Part shown: positions 35,582 to 47,799 of the stretch, piece after piece
How the letters are laid out: every line of letters starts with the position of its first letter
Numbering within the stretch: position 1 is the first letter of the stretch
Origin: Daphnia pulex
Taxonomy: Eukaryota; Arthropoda; Branchiopoda; Diplostraca; Daphniidae
Assembly: GCF_021134715.1 (NCBI RefSeq)
Contig: NC_060021.1
Coordinates: 8,526,501-8,590,500, forward strand
Direction: 5' to 3'
Length of the DNA: 64,000 nucleotides
Made by a program: the position numbers and the translations under genes
The notes under the pieces: generated by a model
The model's input: only the letters and a program-made list of their open reading frames with translations
Told to the model about the DNA's origin: nothing
Database searches by the model: none

Positions 35582-36037
35582 TTTTAAAGCAACTTGAGAT
35601 ACTTTTTTAAATGAGTAGAAATGCCGAAATTTTCTTCGTTGCTTTATTATCACGGCAATAACGAATTTGGGAAAATTCAACGTCAATAGTGAAAATCCAA
35701 TCCAATATCGGTTGAATTATGACGCACCTTCGCCTTATCGTTGACCATCACAGTTTTCATATGAGAACAACTCATATGTATCTCACTATCTCAAGGCACT
35801 CAGCAAAAAACAATCATAGCCCGCCTAAACCAAATAAAAGTATACAAACGATAAATCATTTGTCGAAATCGTCTGCTAGCCTAGATCAAGTTTTTATTTT
35901 TTACATAGCTAGTTATTTTCTACGATATTTTCTAAAATTGATGGCAACGATAAATTTAACGATGAAAATTAAAATTGAAATTTCTTCATTTTAGAGAATG
36001 ATAAATTATTTTAAAATTATTTATTAAGTAAATTGTA
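35363..36037. repeat. Tandem duplication, copy 1 (contains active oxidase exon 1)
   Basis: A 675 bp unit that recurs at 36042-36716 with an offset of 679 bp and a 4 bp junction (TTGT). The copies look identical base for base where I compared them. The unit holds the end of oxidase intron 1, exon 1 and the divergent upstream region. Confidence 0.93.
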
Positions 36038-36041
36038 TTGT

Positions 36042-36716
36042 TGGATTTCCTATAAAAAAGAAAATTCAACATTTTAAATTAATGTTCTGAGATTAAAATG
36101 AAATTGTATTACCGTCATTTGTAACTGTATGCACTCTTCCTCCAATGTGATTTTGAGCTTCTAAGATTGTGATATTTGTGGTACTCAAACCATTCTCAAC
36201 AAGCCTTGAGGCTGCAGCCAACCCAGATGCTCCTGCACCAACAATTATTACATGCTTCATTTTTAAAGCAACTTGAGATACTTTTTTAAATGAGTAGAAA
36301 TGCCGAAATTTTCTTCGTTGCTTTATTATCACGGCAATAACGAATTTGGGAAAATTCAACGTCAATAGTGAAAATCCAATCCAATATCGGTTGAATTATG
36401 ACGCACCTTCGCCTTATCGTTGACCATCACAGTTTTCATATGAGAACAACTCATATGTATCTCACTATCTCAAGGCACTCAGCAAAAAACAATCATAGCC
36501 CGCCTAAACCAAATAAAAGTATACAAACGATAAATCATTTGTCGAAATCGTCTGCTAGCCTAGATCAAGTTTTTATTTTTTACATAGCTAGTTATTTTCT
36601 ACGATATTTTCTAAAATTGATGGCAACGATAAATTTAACGATGAAAATTAAAATTGAAATTTCTTCATTTTAGAGAATGATAAATTATTTTAAAATTATT
36701 TATTAAGTAAATTGTA
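36042..36716. repeat. Tandem duplication, copy 2 (RPAP3-proximal)
   Basis: Second copy of the 675 bp unit. It places another complete oxidase exon 1 with its start codon and upstream region next to RPAP3. Confidence 0.93.
36113..36260 (-). other. Duplicated first exon of the amine oxidase (possible alternative first exon)
   Basis: Exact copy of exon 1 (ATG at 36260, donor at its 3' end). It could splice directly to the exon at 35305 and yield the same protein from a second promoter. It could equally be spliced over or never be used. The reading frame and the donor are intact. Confidence 0.6.
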
Positions 36717-36857
36717 AAAGTTTTGTTTTGCCCCCATCGTGGCAGCACCGACGTTTTGTTATGATGATAACCATAGCAACCTTTCTCTGTCTGCTAAACA
36801 ACGTTCAAAATTTGTTTTTGCAGTTTTGCATAGGTAACAAATACTTCACAATTGAAC

Positions 36858-38639
36858 ATGTCCGCAAAAGCAGCAGAAATGCAACGTGAGGTGAGAGAAA
36901 ATGCTGAAGACTATCAGAATTATCTGAAAGATTTGTATCAATGGGAAAATGAAATAAAAGTAAAAGATGAACTGCTTAAAAATGCACCAAAATCCCCTAG
37001 CATTGCTGGAGAGCAGGTACGCTTTAGCTACTTATCTTTTCTCTGAAGCCAAGTCGGCAACGTTAACTATACTGAGCTGTTTCCCATTTGTTTGATATGT
37101 TTATGATGTAATAAAACATCCAAGAGTATATTTCCACTAAACTAAATTTCGTGAATTTACTTTTTCCAGGAATTCCCCATACGTAACAGGAAAACAATAT
37201 TTGAATCAAATGAAAACCCTACCTCTAACTGTCCAAGTGTTCAAAATTCAGGAGGCCTAACAGATCATCAAAACAGGCAAAAGGCAGTGCTTGAAAAAAA
37301 TAAAGTAGCCTATGAAAAAGTTTATTTTGTTTTGCTTTAGGGTTTGCTAATTGAACAATTTTTATAGGGGAATGAATGTTTCAAAGAAGAGAAATATGAG
37401 AAAGCAATAGAATGCTATTCTAAAGCCATGGAACTTGATCCTTCTGATGCCATACTACCTGCAAATCGGGCGATTGCTTTGATTAAAGTAAAAAGGTGAG
37501 TGAATGTTTTTTTACCTGTCAAAGATTTTGTATTTTTATCTACCAAATGTATTTTATTTTTAAGATTTGTAGAGGCTGAAGAAGATTGTAACACATCTTT
37601 AAAACTTGATCCAACCTTTGTGAAAGCATATCATCGTCGCGGCACAGCCCGATTTCACACAGGAAAGATGGAACAAGCACTTGATGACTTTAAGAAAGTA
37701 TTAAGTATAGAACCGCATAACAAAGCTGCGCTGCAAGAATTTGAACGCCTCTCAAAACTCAGTAAGGATTCCTCAAAATCTACTGCGCTTGAAAAAAGCA
37801 AAGAAATTAACAGCAAAAAGAGAGTAAGCTTCGACCAGTCAGTGACCAATCAAACAAAGAAAGCTGTTGAAATTGAACCATTAAAAGGGGCTTCAGAGAT
37901 AATCGATCTTTCGTTAAAGCATCCATCTCTGACAGTCGTAAATGAGTTTGTTCCTGTTCCAAACAACGGCAAGACGGAACCTGACGTTCAAATTTCAATT
38001 GCAGTCGTGAACGACAGCAAACAGGAGAGTCTTGGAATTGATAAACTTATTAACCAACTCTCTGGTCAAAAGAATATTGAGTTGAAAACTATTGAAATCC
38101 AAACGGCGAAAATCGTTGAAATTATCCCACCTTCACCCAAAAACTGCATCCAATTTTATCAAGATTGGACCAGGCTCGATCAAAATTCTGATTTGCAGTA
38201 CCAATATCTAAAGGTAAATTTAATTTTTATTTAGCATTTGATGCACTTATTTTATTTTTCAATATTTTTTCCCAATGTTAAAATCATTATTCTATTCTAG
38301 CAAATTAACCCTACCAAGCTCCCCGATCTATTTCGTGAGTCTCTTGAAACTGACATTCTCGGCGGGATTATTAAAATTTTGAAAATGGAGTTTGTTCCAC
38401 GAAAAGATGCTATTCTTCCATGGTTGACTGGCTTATCTCGAGTCAAGCGAATCGGTGCAGTTACGCTATTTTTATCGTCGGATCAAAAATCGGGTAATAT
38501 TTTCTTTATCTGTCTCTGTTATCGCGTTATTAACATTATTTTCCCATATGCAGATTTAGATTTTCTTCAAACGTGTATCAATAGTAATAATGAGGGAACT
38601 GAAGAAGAACGAAACTCAGTGTTCCAAAAACTAAAGTGA
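36858..38639 (+). CDS. RPAP3: RPAP3/spaghetti-like TPR co-chaperone
   Basis: HSP90 co-chaperone of the R2TP complex, which assembles RNA polymerases, snoRNPs and PIKKs. The N-terminus (YQNYLKDLYQWENEIK, about residues 18-33) is the conserved RPAP3 start. One TPR block follows (GNECFKEEKYEKAIECYSKA, then AYHRRGTARFHTGKMEQALD), across exons starting near 37370 and 37566. After a linker comes the RPAP3_C domain (FYQDWTRL, LPDLFRESLETDILGGI, LSRVKRIG), which binds RUVBL1/2. Human RPAP3 has two TPR blocks. One block matches Drosophila spaghetti. The ATG at 36858 is used because it precedes the conserved start, and the stop is at 38637. It is divergent from the amine oxidase. Confidence 0.88.
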
Positions 38640-39223
38640 GTTTTTTTCAGCAGCTTGCATCGTTGTATCGAAAGTTTAACACGCACTTGAACATTTGAAT
38701 AAACTGTTTAATGTGAATTTGTGTAGAACTAAAAATTTGTATTCAATTACTGTTAATTTACCTCGTACGAAAGAGAAAAATAAGAGAATGAGTAATTTTT
38801 TGTGATATGTATTTTAGCGCTGGGTTATTTTAAAACTGGCTTGGAAAAAAAAACAACCTAAAAGTTTTTGTAGAGAATACGTACTAAAAAGAAGGATGCA
38901 CCGATGCAAGCACGAAAATAAATTTGAAAAGAATAGCCTTACATTAGCAGTTCGAAAATCACAATAAATCAGAGAGCAGAGGCTAATTAGATCCTTCTCG
39001 TGCTCGTGTGCTCGTACCATAGGTAAAGTTCCAGATTCCGCAATCAGCGTTTTGCATTTTAACCAAATCCACTTATTACACAATAGAACTAAGCGGTTAA
39101 GCGCAGTCGACAGCTCGAACTCGATTCGACAAGGTTGAGGTTGTTTACGTGCTACTTTTTGCTTTTTGCTGACCATTGTGTCAATTTTTATTGACTTTTT
39201 AAATAACAAGAACATACACAAAA
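38640..39223. other. Intergenic and 5' UTR region
   Basis: 3' flank of RPAP3 and 5' region of YJU2B. A minus-strand ORF (38814-39221) has no recognisable domain and ends against the YJU2B start, so I do not call it a gene. Confidence 0.5.
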
Positions 39224-40854
39224 ATGGTAACTATTTAAAATCATTATTTTAAAATTTAGAGTGGTAAAATAATGTATTATAGACTACCCTGAGCCTATCT
39301 CACATTTTCACTCTTTGTTTACTAACCATTAATGAGTAGGCCTATTATTGTCTCAGTGTACCTTTGCAAACATGGGCAAATCTTTAACTTATTTTTCTCG
39401 CATGATTTTTAGGGTGAACGAAAAGGTGTCAACAAATATTACCCCCCTGATTGGAGGCCAGAAATGGGTTCCATTAACAAGTAAGTTGTGAAAAATAGTC
39501 TTGTAAAGATAATAAATAGCCCCACTCTTATAATTATTTAAAATTACAGATATCATGGTACTCATGCATTACGTGAAAGAGCCAACAAACTCCACCTCGG
39601 CATCCTTATCATTAGGTTTGAAATGCCATATAACATTTGGTGTGAAGGTTGTCCAGATAAATCTATCCCTATTGGAATGGGTGTAAGGTTAGTGCAAACA
39701 CCAACTTAAAATCATTAGTGCTAGAAAATAATTCTGTGTTGATCTTGAAGGTACAATGCTGAAAAGACTAAGGTGGGAATGTATTATTCCACTCCTATTT
39801 ACCAATTTCGTTTCAAGTGCCATCTTTGCCCCAACTACATTGTAATGAAAACTGATCCAGGGGTAAGCTATTTATACACATTTCTTCTTAAAATGTAAAT
39901 AATTGTAGCATTTTTTTTAGAACTTGGACTATGTTATTGTAAGTGGAGCAAAAAGACAAGAAAGAAGGTGGGACCCTTTAGATAATGAACAGGTGAGACA
40001 AAATTACAAACAGATCAATTGTTGAATAACTAAAATAGGTATGCATATGAATTTCATTCAGGTTGTCCCTGAGGAAAAAAGTACTAGCCAAAAACTGGCT
40101 ACAGATGCAATGTTTAAACTTGAACATGGAGAGAAGGATGCCTTAAAATCAAAGAACGCAGCACCGATAATTGATCGTTTACAAGATCATAGAGAACGAT
40201 GGCGAGATGATTACACGACTAATCGGATTCTGAGAGATCAATTTAGAGTAAGTAGTAATATATATTTGAATTTTTATGGATTTCCTTCAAGAAAAATTCA
40301 TCAAATTACCTCTGTTCGAATGATTCTAAATTATCCCCGCTTATTTTATTTTTATTTTCAGACAGCAAAGAAAGAGTTGAAAGCGAGAGCTGCGGTTGAT
40401 GCCGCACTCTTGGCAAAATCTTCATTAGACATCAAACTTTTACCACAGTCTGAGGATGACCAAAAAATTGCTTCCTTGCTAAGATTAAATCCAACACAAA
40501 GTAAGTTTGTGTAATTCAAAATTTGTTTAAATATAATGTTTTCCTAATGATAAATTATCTGCAGCTCCAGAGGAAAGACAACAAGACGTTCGACAGACAA
40601 TTGATTCTAGACCCCTTTTCAATTCATCGAACGATGGCACCCCAAAAAGAATTGGAATTCCAAACCCATTTGTGACAAATTCACGGACAAAATGCAGTAC
40701 TTTAACCCGCCATAATCTTGGTGTAAGTTTAAAATCTAAAGCTACGCGCGACTCAGAAGACATGCCAAGCACATCGTCTGCAGCTAATGCCAGTCCATCA
40801 AAACTGGTCAGCCTCTGCAATTATACGAGTAGCAGTAGCGAAGATTCTCAATAA
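39224..40854 (+). CDS. YJU2B: YJU2 splicing factor homologue B (CCDC130-like)
   Basis: Spliceosome-associated protein of the YJU2/CWC16 family. The first exon contributes only the ATG (39224-39226), followed at once by a GTAACT donor. The next exon, at 39413, begins GERKGVNKYYPPDW, which is the exact conserved start of CCDC130. The conserved core follows: LIIRFEMPYNIWCEGC, GMGVRYNAEK, FRFKCHLCPNYIVMKTDP and DYVIVSGAKRQERRWD. The two CxxC pairs that bind zinc are present. After it come a helical segment (RWRDDYTTNRILRDQFR) and a Ser-rich tail. The stop is at 40852. It converges with SHOC2. Confidence 0.9.
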
Positions 40855-41894
40855 ATTTGAAGAGAAAGCAATTTGATAGGTCGCAAGTCGTATTTTTACA
40901 AAGGAGAAATAACAATTATGCTGTCACAACTTGGATAACACATAACGAGCAGGATGAATATGGAGCACAGAGAATCATGAACATGTGTATATACCAGTTT
41001 GGAATAATAGTAGATACAAACACGTAACTACATTTTTTTTTAATTTGAATTGTTTTAATGTCTCAACATCAGAGGGATATAAACGAGTAGCATCTGGCAA
41101 ACAGCAAACGTTGATACACAGTTGAAGAATTTGAACACTAAAGAGGAAAGGATCTTGTGTACAATTATTTAATTGTGTCAGTGTGTGGTCGAGGAGGGAC
41201 AGAAGGTCAGACCTGGGCACTTTTAAAACACGCACACGGCAAACGGCGATTCGGAATACGAATCATGTTTCTTCTTTTTTTCTATTAGTCAGTTAGACTC
41301 AACGTCTCGCTTCAACTATGTATAGTGTGCTTTAACCCGCAAAAGCTGGGTGTCTAATGCTGAGGAAATCGGCAAACACGATATGCAATTCCAAGCTCTG
41401 CTGGCGCACGAAAGGATGTCTGCTTTTTGCATTTTGTTAAATGTGCTACTTTTTCTTGAGCAAAACACTCGCCCCATTTTCTAGTTTTTTCCCCATTTTT
41501 TTTTACACAACACATGCTTCCTAGCCAGTCAAAATAGTATATAGATGTGAGGACTGTGGTGAACAGATATTACCATAGATATCAAGTTCTGCGCACGTTT
41601 TCCCACTTCATTCGAAGTTAGAATAATAGAAATGTTAAAAAAAAAAACATATCAAGCTACATCACGAAATGGTTAGAATCAATCTCAAAGGAAATAAAGA
41701 GACATAATTGGCACACAACACACATAATATACTTATGTAGTCGCCCTTAAAATGACGAGGAGGAAGGATGGATCTTTCTCGGGAACAAGAGCGAAAGGTT
41801 TGAAATCGAGAGAGCGATATATAGCGACAGCCCTTTTTTTTTCATTTTGCAAAATCTAACGGATGCGATCAAAGTGAATTAGATCTGCCCATTT
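40855..41894. other. Convergent 3' UTRs of YJU2B and SHOC2
   Basis: About 1 kb with T- and A-runs and no coding signal. Short ORFs on the minus strand look like UTR noise. Confidence 0.6.
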
Positions 41895-44556
41895 TTACAT
41901 AGAACGATAAGGGCCTTGCATCTTGAGGAACTGAATAACTAGAGATGGACCTCCCCCCACGATCTCAGCCGGAATCTGCGACAATGGACAGTTCTCGATA
42001 CTCATAATCTGCAGACTGGAACACAAGGCCAATTCAAATGGTAAGTTGTGCAAATTTAGATTGTCGTTCAGATAAAGCGATTCTAATGTCTCGAGCGTCC
42101 CAATTTCCTCCGGGATGTAGGATAGATTATTTTCACCTACACTCAGGTAGGTCAAATTAGAAAGATGGCCTACCGCCCGTGGCAATGAAGTGAGTTGATT
42201 CGATTGGACGATCAGTTTCTTTAAGTCACGCAAAAATCCAATCTCGTTGGGCAGGGTTTCAAGTTTGTTCTCCTCCAAGTCTAGCACTCTCAACTTTCGC
42301 AAATTCCCAATGCTGTTCGGCACTCGCTTAAGGTTGTTATTGGACAGGATCAATACCTTTAAATAGAAATAAAAACGGGTTAATGCATTTCATTTTTTAA
42401 ATGCGAAGAGAGAACGTACCTCGAGAGATTGAAGAAGGGCAATGTCATCGGGGACTTTGTTAAGCTGATTGGTACCGAGATTAAGTTCGACCATGTTGAC
42501 CCACGTCCCAATATCCAATGGCAACGACGTTAATAAATTCTCTTTCATGTTCAGTTTGGCCAAATGTTTGGCTCGGGAAAATATACCGTAAGGAATTTTG
42601 TCCACCTGGTTGTGCTCCAGGTTGATGCTATGTACGTTTATAAACTGGGACGGTCCACCAGAAGGATAAGCGGTAAAAGAATTGCGTGAAAAGGTGATGG
42701 ACGTCAACTGACTGAGTGAAGACAAAAGGCCATCAGGGAGATGGGAAATCGCATTGCCCTCGACGTTGAACTCGTCCATATGCACACAATTACTCAGGGA
42801 TCTGGGTACACTAGTCAGACGATTATATCGCAAGCCCAGTCGATTGAGATTACGAAGTTGACCAATGCTTTCAGGAATATCTAGGAGCTCATTGTGCTGC
42901 AAATCCAGTGACGATAGTTGGACACAGTTGCCAATCTCTTCGGGAAGATGCTCCAAGTGGTTGTGGGACACATCAAAGGTGATCAAATTGGTCAGCCGAC
43001 CAATTCCTGCTGGCAGTTCGCGGATTTTGTTTTCACGAAGGCTCAGCATGGTTAAATGAGTGAGTTGACGAATTTCGTCACCAACCACACGGATCCGGTT
43101 AAAGCGCAAAAATAGTGTAGTCAAAGAATGTAGTTTGTAAACTACGTCAGGGATATCATGCAATTTGTTGTGTCGCAGATCGAGAACGCGTAGACAGCGC
43201 AAGTTTGCTAAACTATCTGGCAGGCCTGTCAGGGAATTTTCACTGAGTGCCAATGTCGAAAGGTTTACTAGACACCCAATTTCGGGAGGCAGACATGCTA
43301 ACTTGTTTCCGTAGAGGTAGAATTCGGTCAGATGAGTGAGTTCCCGGACAGAAGGAGGTAGCAAAGTCACACTTGATTTAGACAAGTCCAGTCGTGATTT
43401 TCCTGAATTTTCATTAGCAAAACATAAAAATGTTGTACAAGAATATGATTTTTAAAAAGCGTGAAATACCTTCTTCTTTACAACGAGTAAATTCTTTGGC
43501 AACATCCAGGTCGGCTTGAATTGGCTTGTTCTTTTTAACTGTGGGTTTGGGTTTGTTCGATTCTGGATGCTTAACAGTGACCACCTTCGGGCGCGCTCCA
43601 TCACAGCCTCCAGAACTTAAAGAGCCCGAAGAGAGCTTCTTTTCCTACACGAGAAGGCACAATACCGATTATTAGCATTAGTACAAAACAAAACGTTCCC
43701 CTAAGGCATGAAGAAACTGGCGCAGTAGAAGCTATAGGAAGAAGCTGTAATAATTTAAGAAATATTAAATTCATGCTTCTCAAGTAAACCTGAACTGCTC
43801 TGGCGCGTGTGATAAGGTATACTGAGAGTGGATGGTAAGTATCAGAAAAGCAAACCATTCTAGATAGTCGGTTGGTGCCAAGCTACCAGGTATCAAAAGT
43901 CCTATTACTGGGTCATGCTCATGCTATTGCATCAGTTATAGCTGCAGCTGAATAGGGAATAGTAACAAAGCGATGGGCGGAATCCGGTAAAAATGTATAT
44001 GGAAAACGGAGTAATATCAGTGGAGGTGGGTCACTAGACTGCGAAAACAGGGTGAATTCATCTGAACCACTTACAATGACTCTTGGTTGGCAATGAGCTT
44101 GAGCTTGTGGAGACTTAGCAAAACCAGTCTGTAAATGGAAATGGAATCAAACACATAAAATACTAAAATGACTTTTTTTTCCGCCGCTTACTCCTTGGCT
44201 TGGTTCATTTGTTAACAATCAAAACATCAATTTTGTTCTTTTTTCTCTTGAAATTCAAAATCACTTGCCTTGTTGTCTTTGGAACTGGAACTAGACGACG
44301 GGACAGGATTTCCTTCGTTCACTTCGGGCATTTCGCTTAGTGGTAGGATGGGATGAATGTCCAATTCAGGAGAAGTAAGATTTGCCACACCTTAGAGGAT
44401 CAAAATAGCCTCAAATAAATTAATAGGAAATAATTGGCAACTTAATGTTGTTATCTTACCAAGTGGATTCCCCTCACCCTTGTAATCAGCTAATCTCTCA
44501 GCAGCAGCAGCTGAAGGCGGAAATTCGGTGTTTCGATTCTTGGGAGTTTTTCTCAT
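41895..44556 (-). CDS. SHOC2: SHOC2/SUR-8 leucine-rich repeat scaffold
   Basis: Scaffold that binds MRAS-GTP and PP1C and dephosphorylates RAF, activating the RAS-ERK pathway. About 20 LRRs of 23 residues run from [17 protein letters not shown] through [65 protein letters not shown] and [18 protein letters not shown] to the conserved end [11 protein letters not shown]. Two large exons (41895-42358 and about 42419-43405) hold most of it. The N-terminal exons (near 43470-43640, 44075-44130, 44270-44390 and 44460-44556) encode a Ser/Lys-rich disordered leader with no resemblance to the human N-terminus. I chose the ATG at 44556 because the upstream exon joins the next in phase (G|GT). An internal ATG at 44331 is an alternative start. 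Confidence 0.92.
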
Positions 44557-45124
44557 TATTTTTATGTAAACTCCATACAGATAACTGGCCACTAGACAAT
44601 TATAAACAAGAAAATAAACATAATTTGCATTACACGTCTCCATAAAGACAGGTTTGATCTTCAGTCACATTCACTTTTAGAATATATGTGATAAATAAGA
44701 TGATTGAAGTTGATGATGGAATAAATTACCTCAATATTGACAACTTAAGATACCATATATGGGGCTACTCTAGGGAGCAAAGTAATAGGTAATAGGCTGA
44801 GACAATTTAAGGTGTGTGTGCGTCTATATACTATGTCAAATGTTTAAAACAAAAGTGATCATTGAAAACATTTTTAGTTGAGATAATATAAACTTAGAAA
44901 ATACCTTAAAAAGCAATGTCTCTTTTTAGTTACTGAAAAAAAAATCAAAAGTTTTAGATGTTCACATTCTCATAGTGAATAGGCACTTAAAGGTAGAAGA
45001 ACATGGAACTAAACACTCACCACTTCAACCACATGTAATAATGATTTGATAAGTAGCACAGGATGAAAATTTATCAGGATCAGATCGACACGACCAAAAT
45101 AAAACACGACAGAACGAAATGCAG
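44557..45124. other. 5' flank of SHOC2 / intergenic
   Basis: AT-rich, no coding signal. Confidence 0.5.
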
Positions 45125-45551
45125 TCAAAGGTTCTTGTGTCCACTGGTGTTTACACCGGAGATGATGATAGCACTGGGTTCTACTTTACCAATCAAAATC
45201 GTTTCACTTTGATTGAATTTCAAGTTTCCAATGAAACTAATAAAGCCACCTTTACCAACTGAAAATGGTTGACAAGTTAAAAAATGGAAATATTCAGTGT
45301 ATAACAATCCGACCAAGCCCCAAAAAACTTCTTTTTTCTTGCCAAATGCCAGCATCAATTTCTTCTTCTGATGTGCAGTGGCGCTAGTTGTTGTTATAAG
45401 CTCAGGGGTCTCGCATATTGACAAAATGACAAGTGCCTGCTCTCTCCAACCTTTCCTCCTGATTCCGCTATAGAAATAAAAGAATCCGAGACAAGATCTT
45501 GTGTAAATATAAATAATTTTCGTTATCACTTATCCAGCCTGCTACTTGCAT
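45125..45551 (-). CDS. Hypothetical small protein
   Basis: An ATG at 45551 (MQVAGWIS) joins across a short intron (donor GTGATAAC near 45529, acceptor TTTCTATAG near 45468) to a frame running to TGA at 45125. Pieces include RRKGWREQALVILSICETP and LIGKVEPSAIIISGVNTSG. A second potential acceptor (CCATTTTCAG near 45264) suggests that part of the middle may be intron. The Gly/Ile-rich C-terminal segment looks like a globular domain. No signal peptide or known motif is seen, and I do not recognise the family. Confidence 0.45.
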
Positions 45552-46311
45552 CTATAAAATATAAATGCATATCTTTTCAAAATAAGCGCGCTGTATGAAG
45601 TCCAATTCAAATATGGTTGATGTTTATGCCCTGCGAAATATAAATTCTTACGTCGTTTCAATCACTAGGATTGCACTGTGAATATATGGCCATGGTTTAT
45701 TGCAGATGATTGTAATAATATCTCACGTGCAATAAATTACATTTCCAAATTTAGATCTACGCCAGTAATGTTTTATGGTTTTATCAAGCATCCTCTTTCA
45801 AAATGACTGTTTTTAAACGCATTTCCCTACGTATATCTATAATTCGGTGCGCTTCAACGTTTTCAATTGCTTCAACTCTTTACAATTTTCTCTTCAATTT
45901 TGAATTTTCCATATAATCTGTTTAATCCGTAGTTGATGTAAAGCCAACTTACAGCTTTAAAAACCATTTATATATATGCATATTACATTCTAACAATTTA
46001 TTTCATCATTTTTCCCTCAAAGCTTTACGCAATGAGATGGTAAATATATCCGATTGATTAATATAGGCAAACAAAAATTTAAAGTCATTTGTTTTCCCAC
46101 CATTTTATTCGCGCGACAAAACACAAAACTAACGTCGTCGTCGGCGTATAAAACGAGAAACTCTCAGACCACGTTAACTTTTCTCAAAGTCTGCTGCTTG
46201 TTATTTTCACACAGCTCTCGGTAATTAAAGTCAATTATCTATTACCATGTTTTATTGACGCACTATGTATTCGTATGCTCGTATAATCTAAATGGTCTCT
46301 TTCAGTTTAAG
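45552..46311. other. Intergenic region with probable promoter of the Cys-rich gene
   Basis: AT-rich, no coding signal until the TATA-like element at 46147. A pyrimidine-rich 3' splice site just before 46305 suggests a 5' UTR intron in the downstream gene. Confidence 0.5.
46147..46154 (+). promoter_or_regulatory. TATA-like box
   Basis: TATAAAAC, about 165 bp upstream of the ATG of the Cys-rich protein gene. The gap is compatible with a 5' UTR intron. Confidence 0.4.
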
Positions 46312-46662
46312 ATGTCCTCACTACAGTCCATAATGGACCCCGATTTCGAATCGGATAAATGTGTTTGCCAAAGGCCTTTAGTCTCCGTTATGTGTCGTAA
46401 CTGTGGATATAGGCTCAGTAATTGCCGGAAGAGAATTAAATGTTCAGAACATCCTAACGTATGAAACTTTTAACACTATGAAAGTAATTCCAATTATAAT
46501 ATCATATTTACTTGATTCTTCCATCAGGTTAGCTACATTCAAGATTTGACTGAATGCCCACAGTGCCACAATTCAAATGATTATCTGCATGAGTATGATT
46601 CCTCCAAGAGTTTTCACGCCAGGCTCCATACTAAGCAACAGACTAAAACCAGGAGTTATTGA
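46312..46662 (+). CDS. Small Cys-rich, probably zinc-binding protein
   Basis: Exons 46312-46458 and 46528-46662 join in phase 0 to 93 residues. Six Cys occur in exon 1 (CVC, CRNC, and two further Cys), followed by CSEHPN and, in exon 2, CPQCH. This spacing suggests one or two zinc-binding modules of ribbon or treble-clef type. The C-terminus is basic (HARLHTKQQTKTRSY). There is no signal peptide, so it is likely intracellular. It looks like a complete small gene of a conserved but poorly characterised kind. I do not assign a name. Confidence 0.65.
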
Positions 46663-46943
46663 CTTTATTCAATGTTATTTTTCAAGCAACAGACCATCCC
46701 CACACTTGTTCAGGCCCCCAATTCCTTATTTGTCATCTCTTGCTACTGTTTAATCTAGATGAAATTTAAAATTACTTTTCATTGCTTGTTAATCAGGTAG
46801 ACAACCAGTCTTTCATTTGAAAGGTATGGTGTTCTATTTAATCCACAAAATTGGTTATATGTTCAATAAAGCATTCAGTCAATATCTACTTATTTTATTA
46901 TGTCACACTCTTTATTACAAGTTCTTCATTAATTCACAATGCA

Positions 46944-47799
46944 TTAATCCAATGGCTCAAAAGTGTAGTGGGTCTTTCCTTCTTTAATATATTGTGGTGG
47001 AGTCTAAAATAATACAAAGCATTTGTGACTGAACAAATAGAACAATTTTACTTCTAGCTTTTACTCTTACCCATGGATGTTTCAGATACCAGTCATTGTA
47101 TTCAAACAATAGATGAACTGCAAGAAATGCACCCATTATTCCTAGAAAACGGGACAACATATACATTGGAGTATACTGTATTCTTGCATTGCTTAGCCTC
47201 TCCTCAACATAGGCATCATACTGGGTATGGATCTGCAAGAACAAATATTTATGTTAAGTTGTCCTATGTTTCCTGATTGTCAAGTGATTCAATAGTTAAA
47301 CATATAAACAATTAATATTTACAGGCTCGCCATAATTTCTTTTCAGATCAGGCATATCCCAGTTGTACAATGGATCTTTCATATCATTGGAAATCAATGG
47401 GAGCTTTGGGTAATCACCATAACCAAGTCCATCATCAGGATATGGTTCATAGTCTTGAGGAAGCATACCATACTTCTTTGCTGCGGCAATTCTTTCAGCA
47501 TCTGTCTTGGGATATGGACCAGGCTTCCAATCTTTGTTCCAATCTATAAGATTTAGAATGCAATTTTAGATTTAGTATATCAATCTTTCTACTAACCACA
47601 TAAATTACTATACAGAGAGATGATTAAAAAGGTTGAAATTGTTAAAATGATTAAAAACCATGGTTTGAATCATGAAAACATCACAAAAAAAGTTATGTAG
47701 TAATTACTCACATCCAGCTAATCTGACAAACTGTAATCTTGCGACTCCATTATTACGAAGCACAGGATGAAGCAAAGATTTCTTTAAAAGCGCAGCCAT
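46944..47799 (-). CDS. NDUFB8: NADH dehydrogenase 1 beta subcomplex subunit 8
   Basis: Accessory subunit of mitochondrial complex I (ASHI). The N-terminus ([16 protein letters not shown]) is a basic amphipathic mitochondrial presequence. The centre carries the family signature [31 protein letters not shown] and [10 protein letters not shown], then [19 protein letters not shown] single TM helix ([17 protein letters not shown]) follows, with a short tail ending HYTFEPLD. Exons lie near 47797-47716, 47543-47326, 47234-47072 and 47003-46944. It sits head-to-head with the Lys-rich gene at 48212, so the 412 bp between them is probably a shared promoter. Confidence 0.9.

Noticed and set aside
35719-36673. 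Two identical 91-codon plus-strand ORFs in the tandem duplication
   Set aside because: Identity is explained by the 675 bp duplication. The peptide has no coding character and lies in the divergent promoter region.
38814-39221. 135-codon minus-strand ORF between RPAP3 and YJU2B
   Set aside because: No recognisable domain, and it runs into the YJU2B 5' end. A basic start (VSKKQKVARKQ) is intriguing, but there is no splice or conservation evidence.
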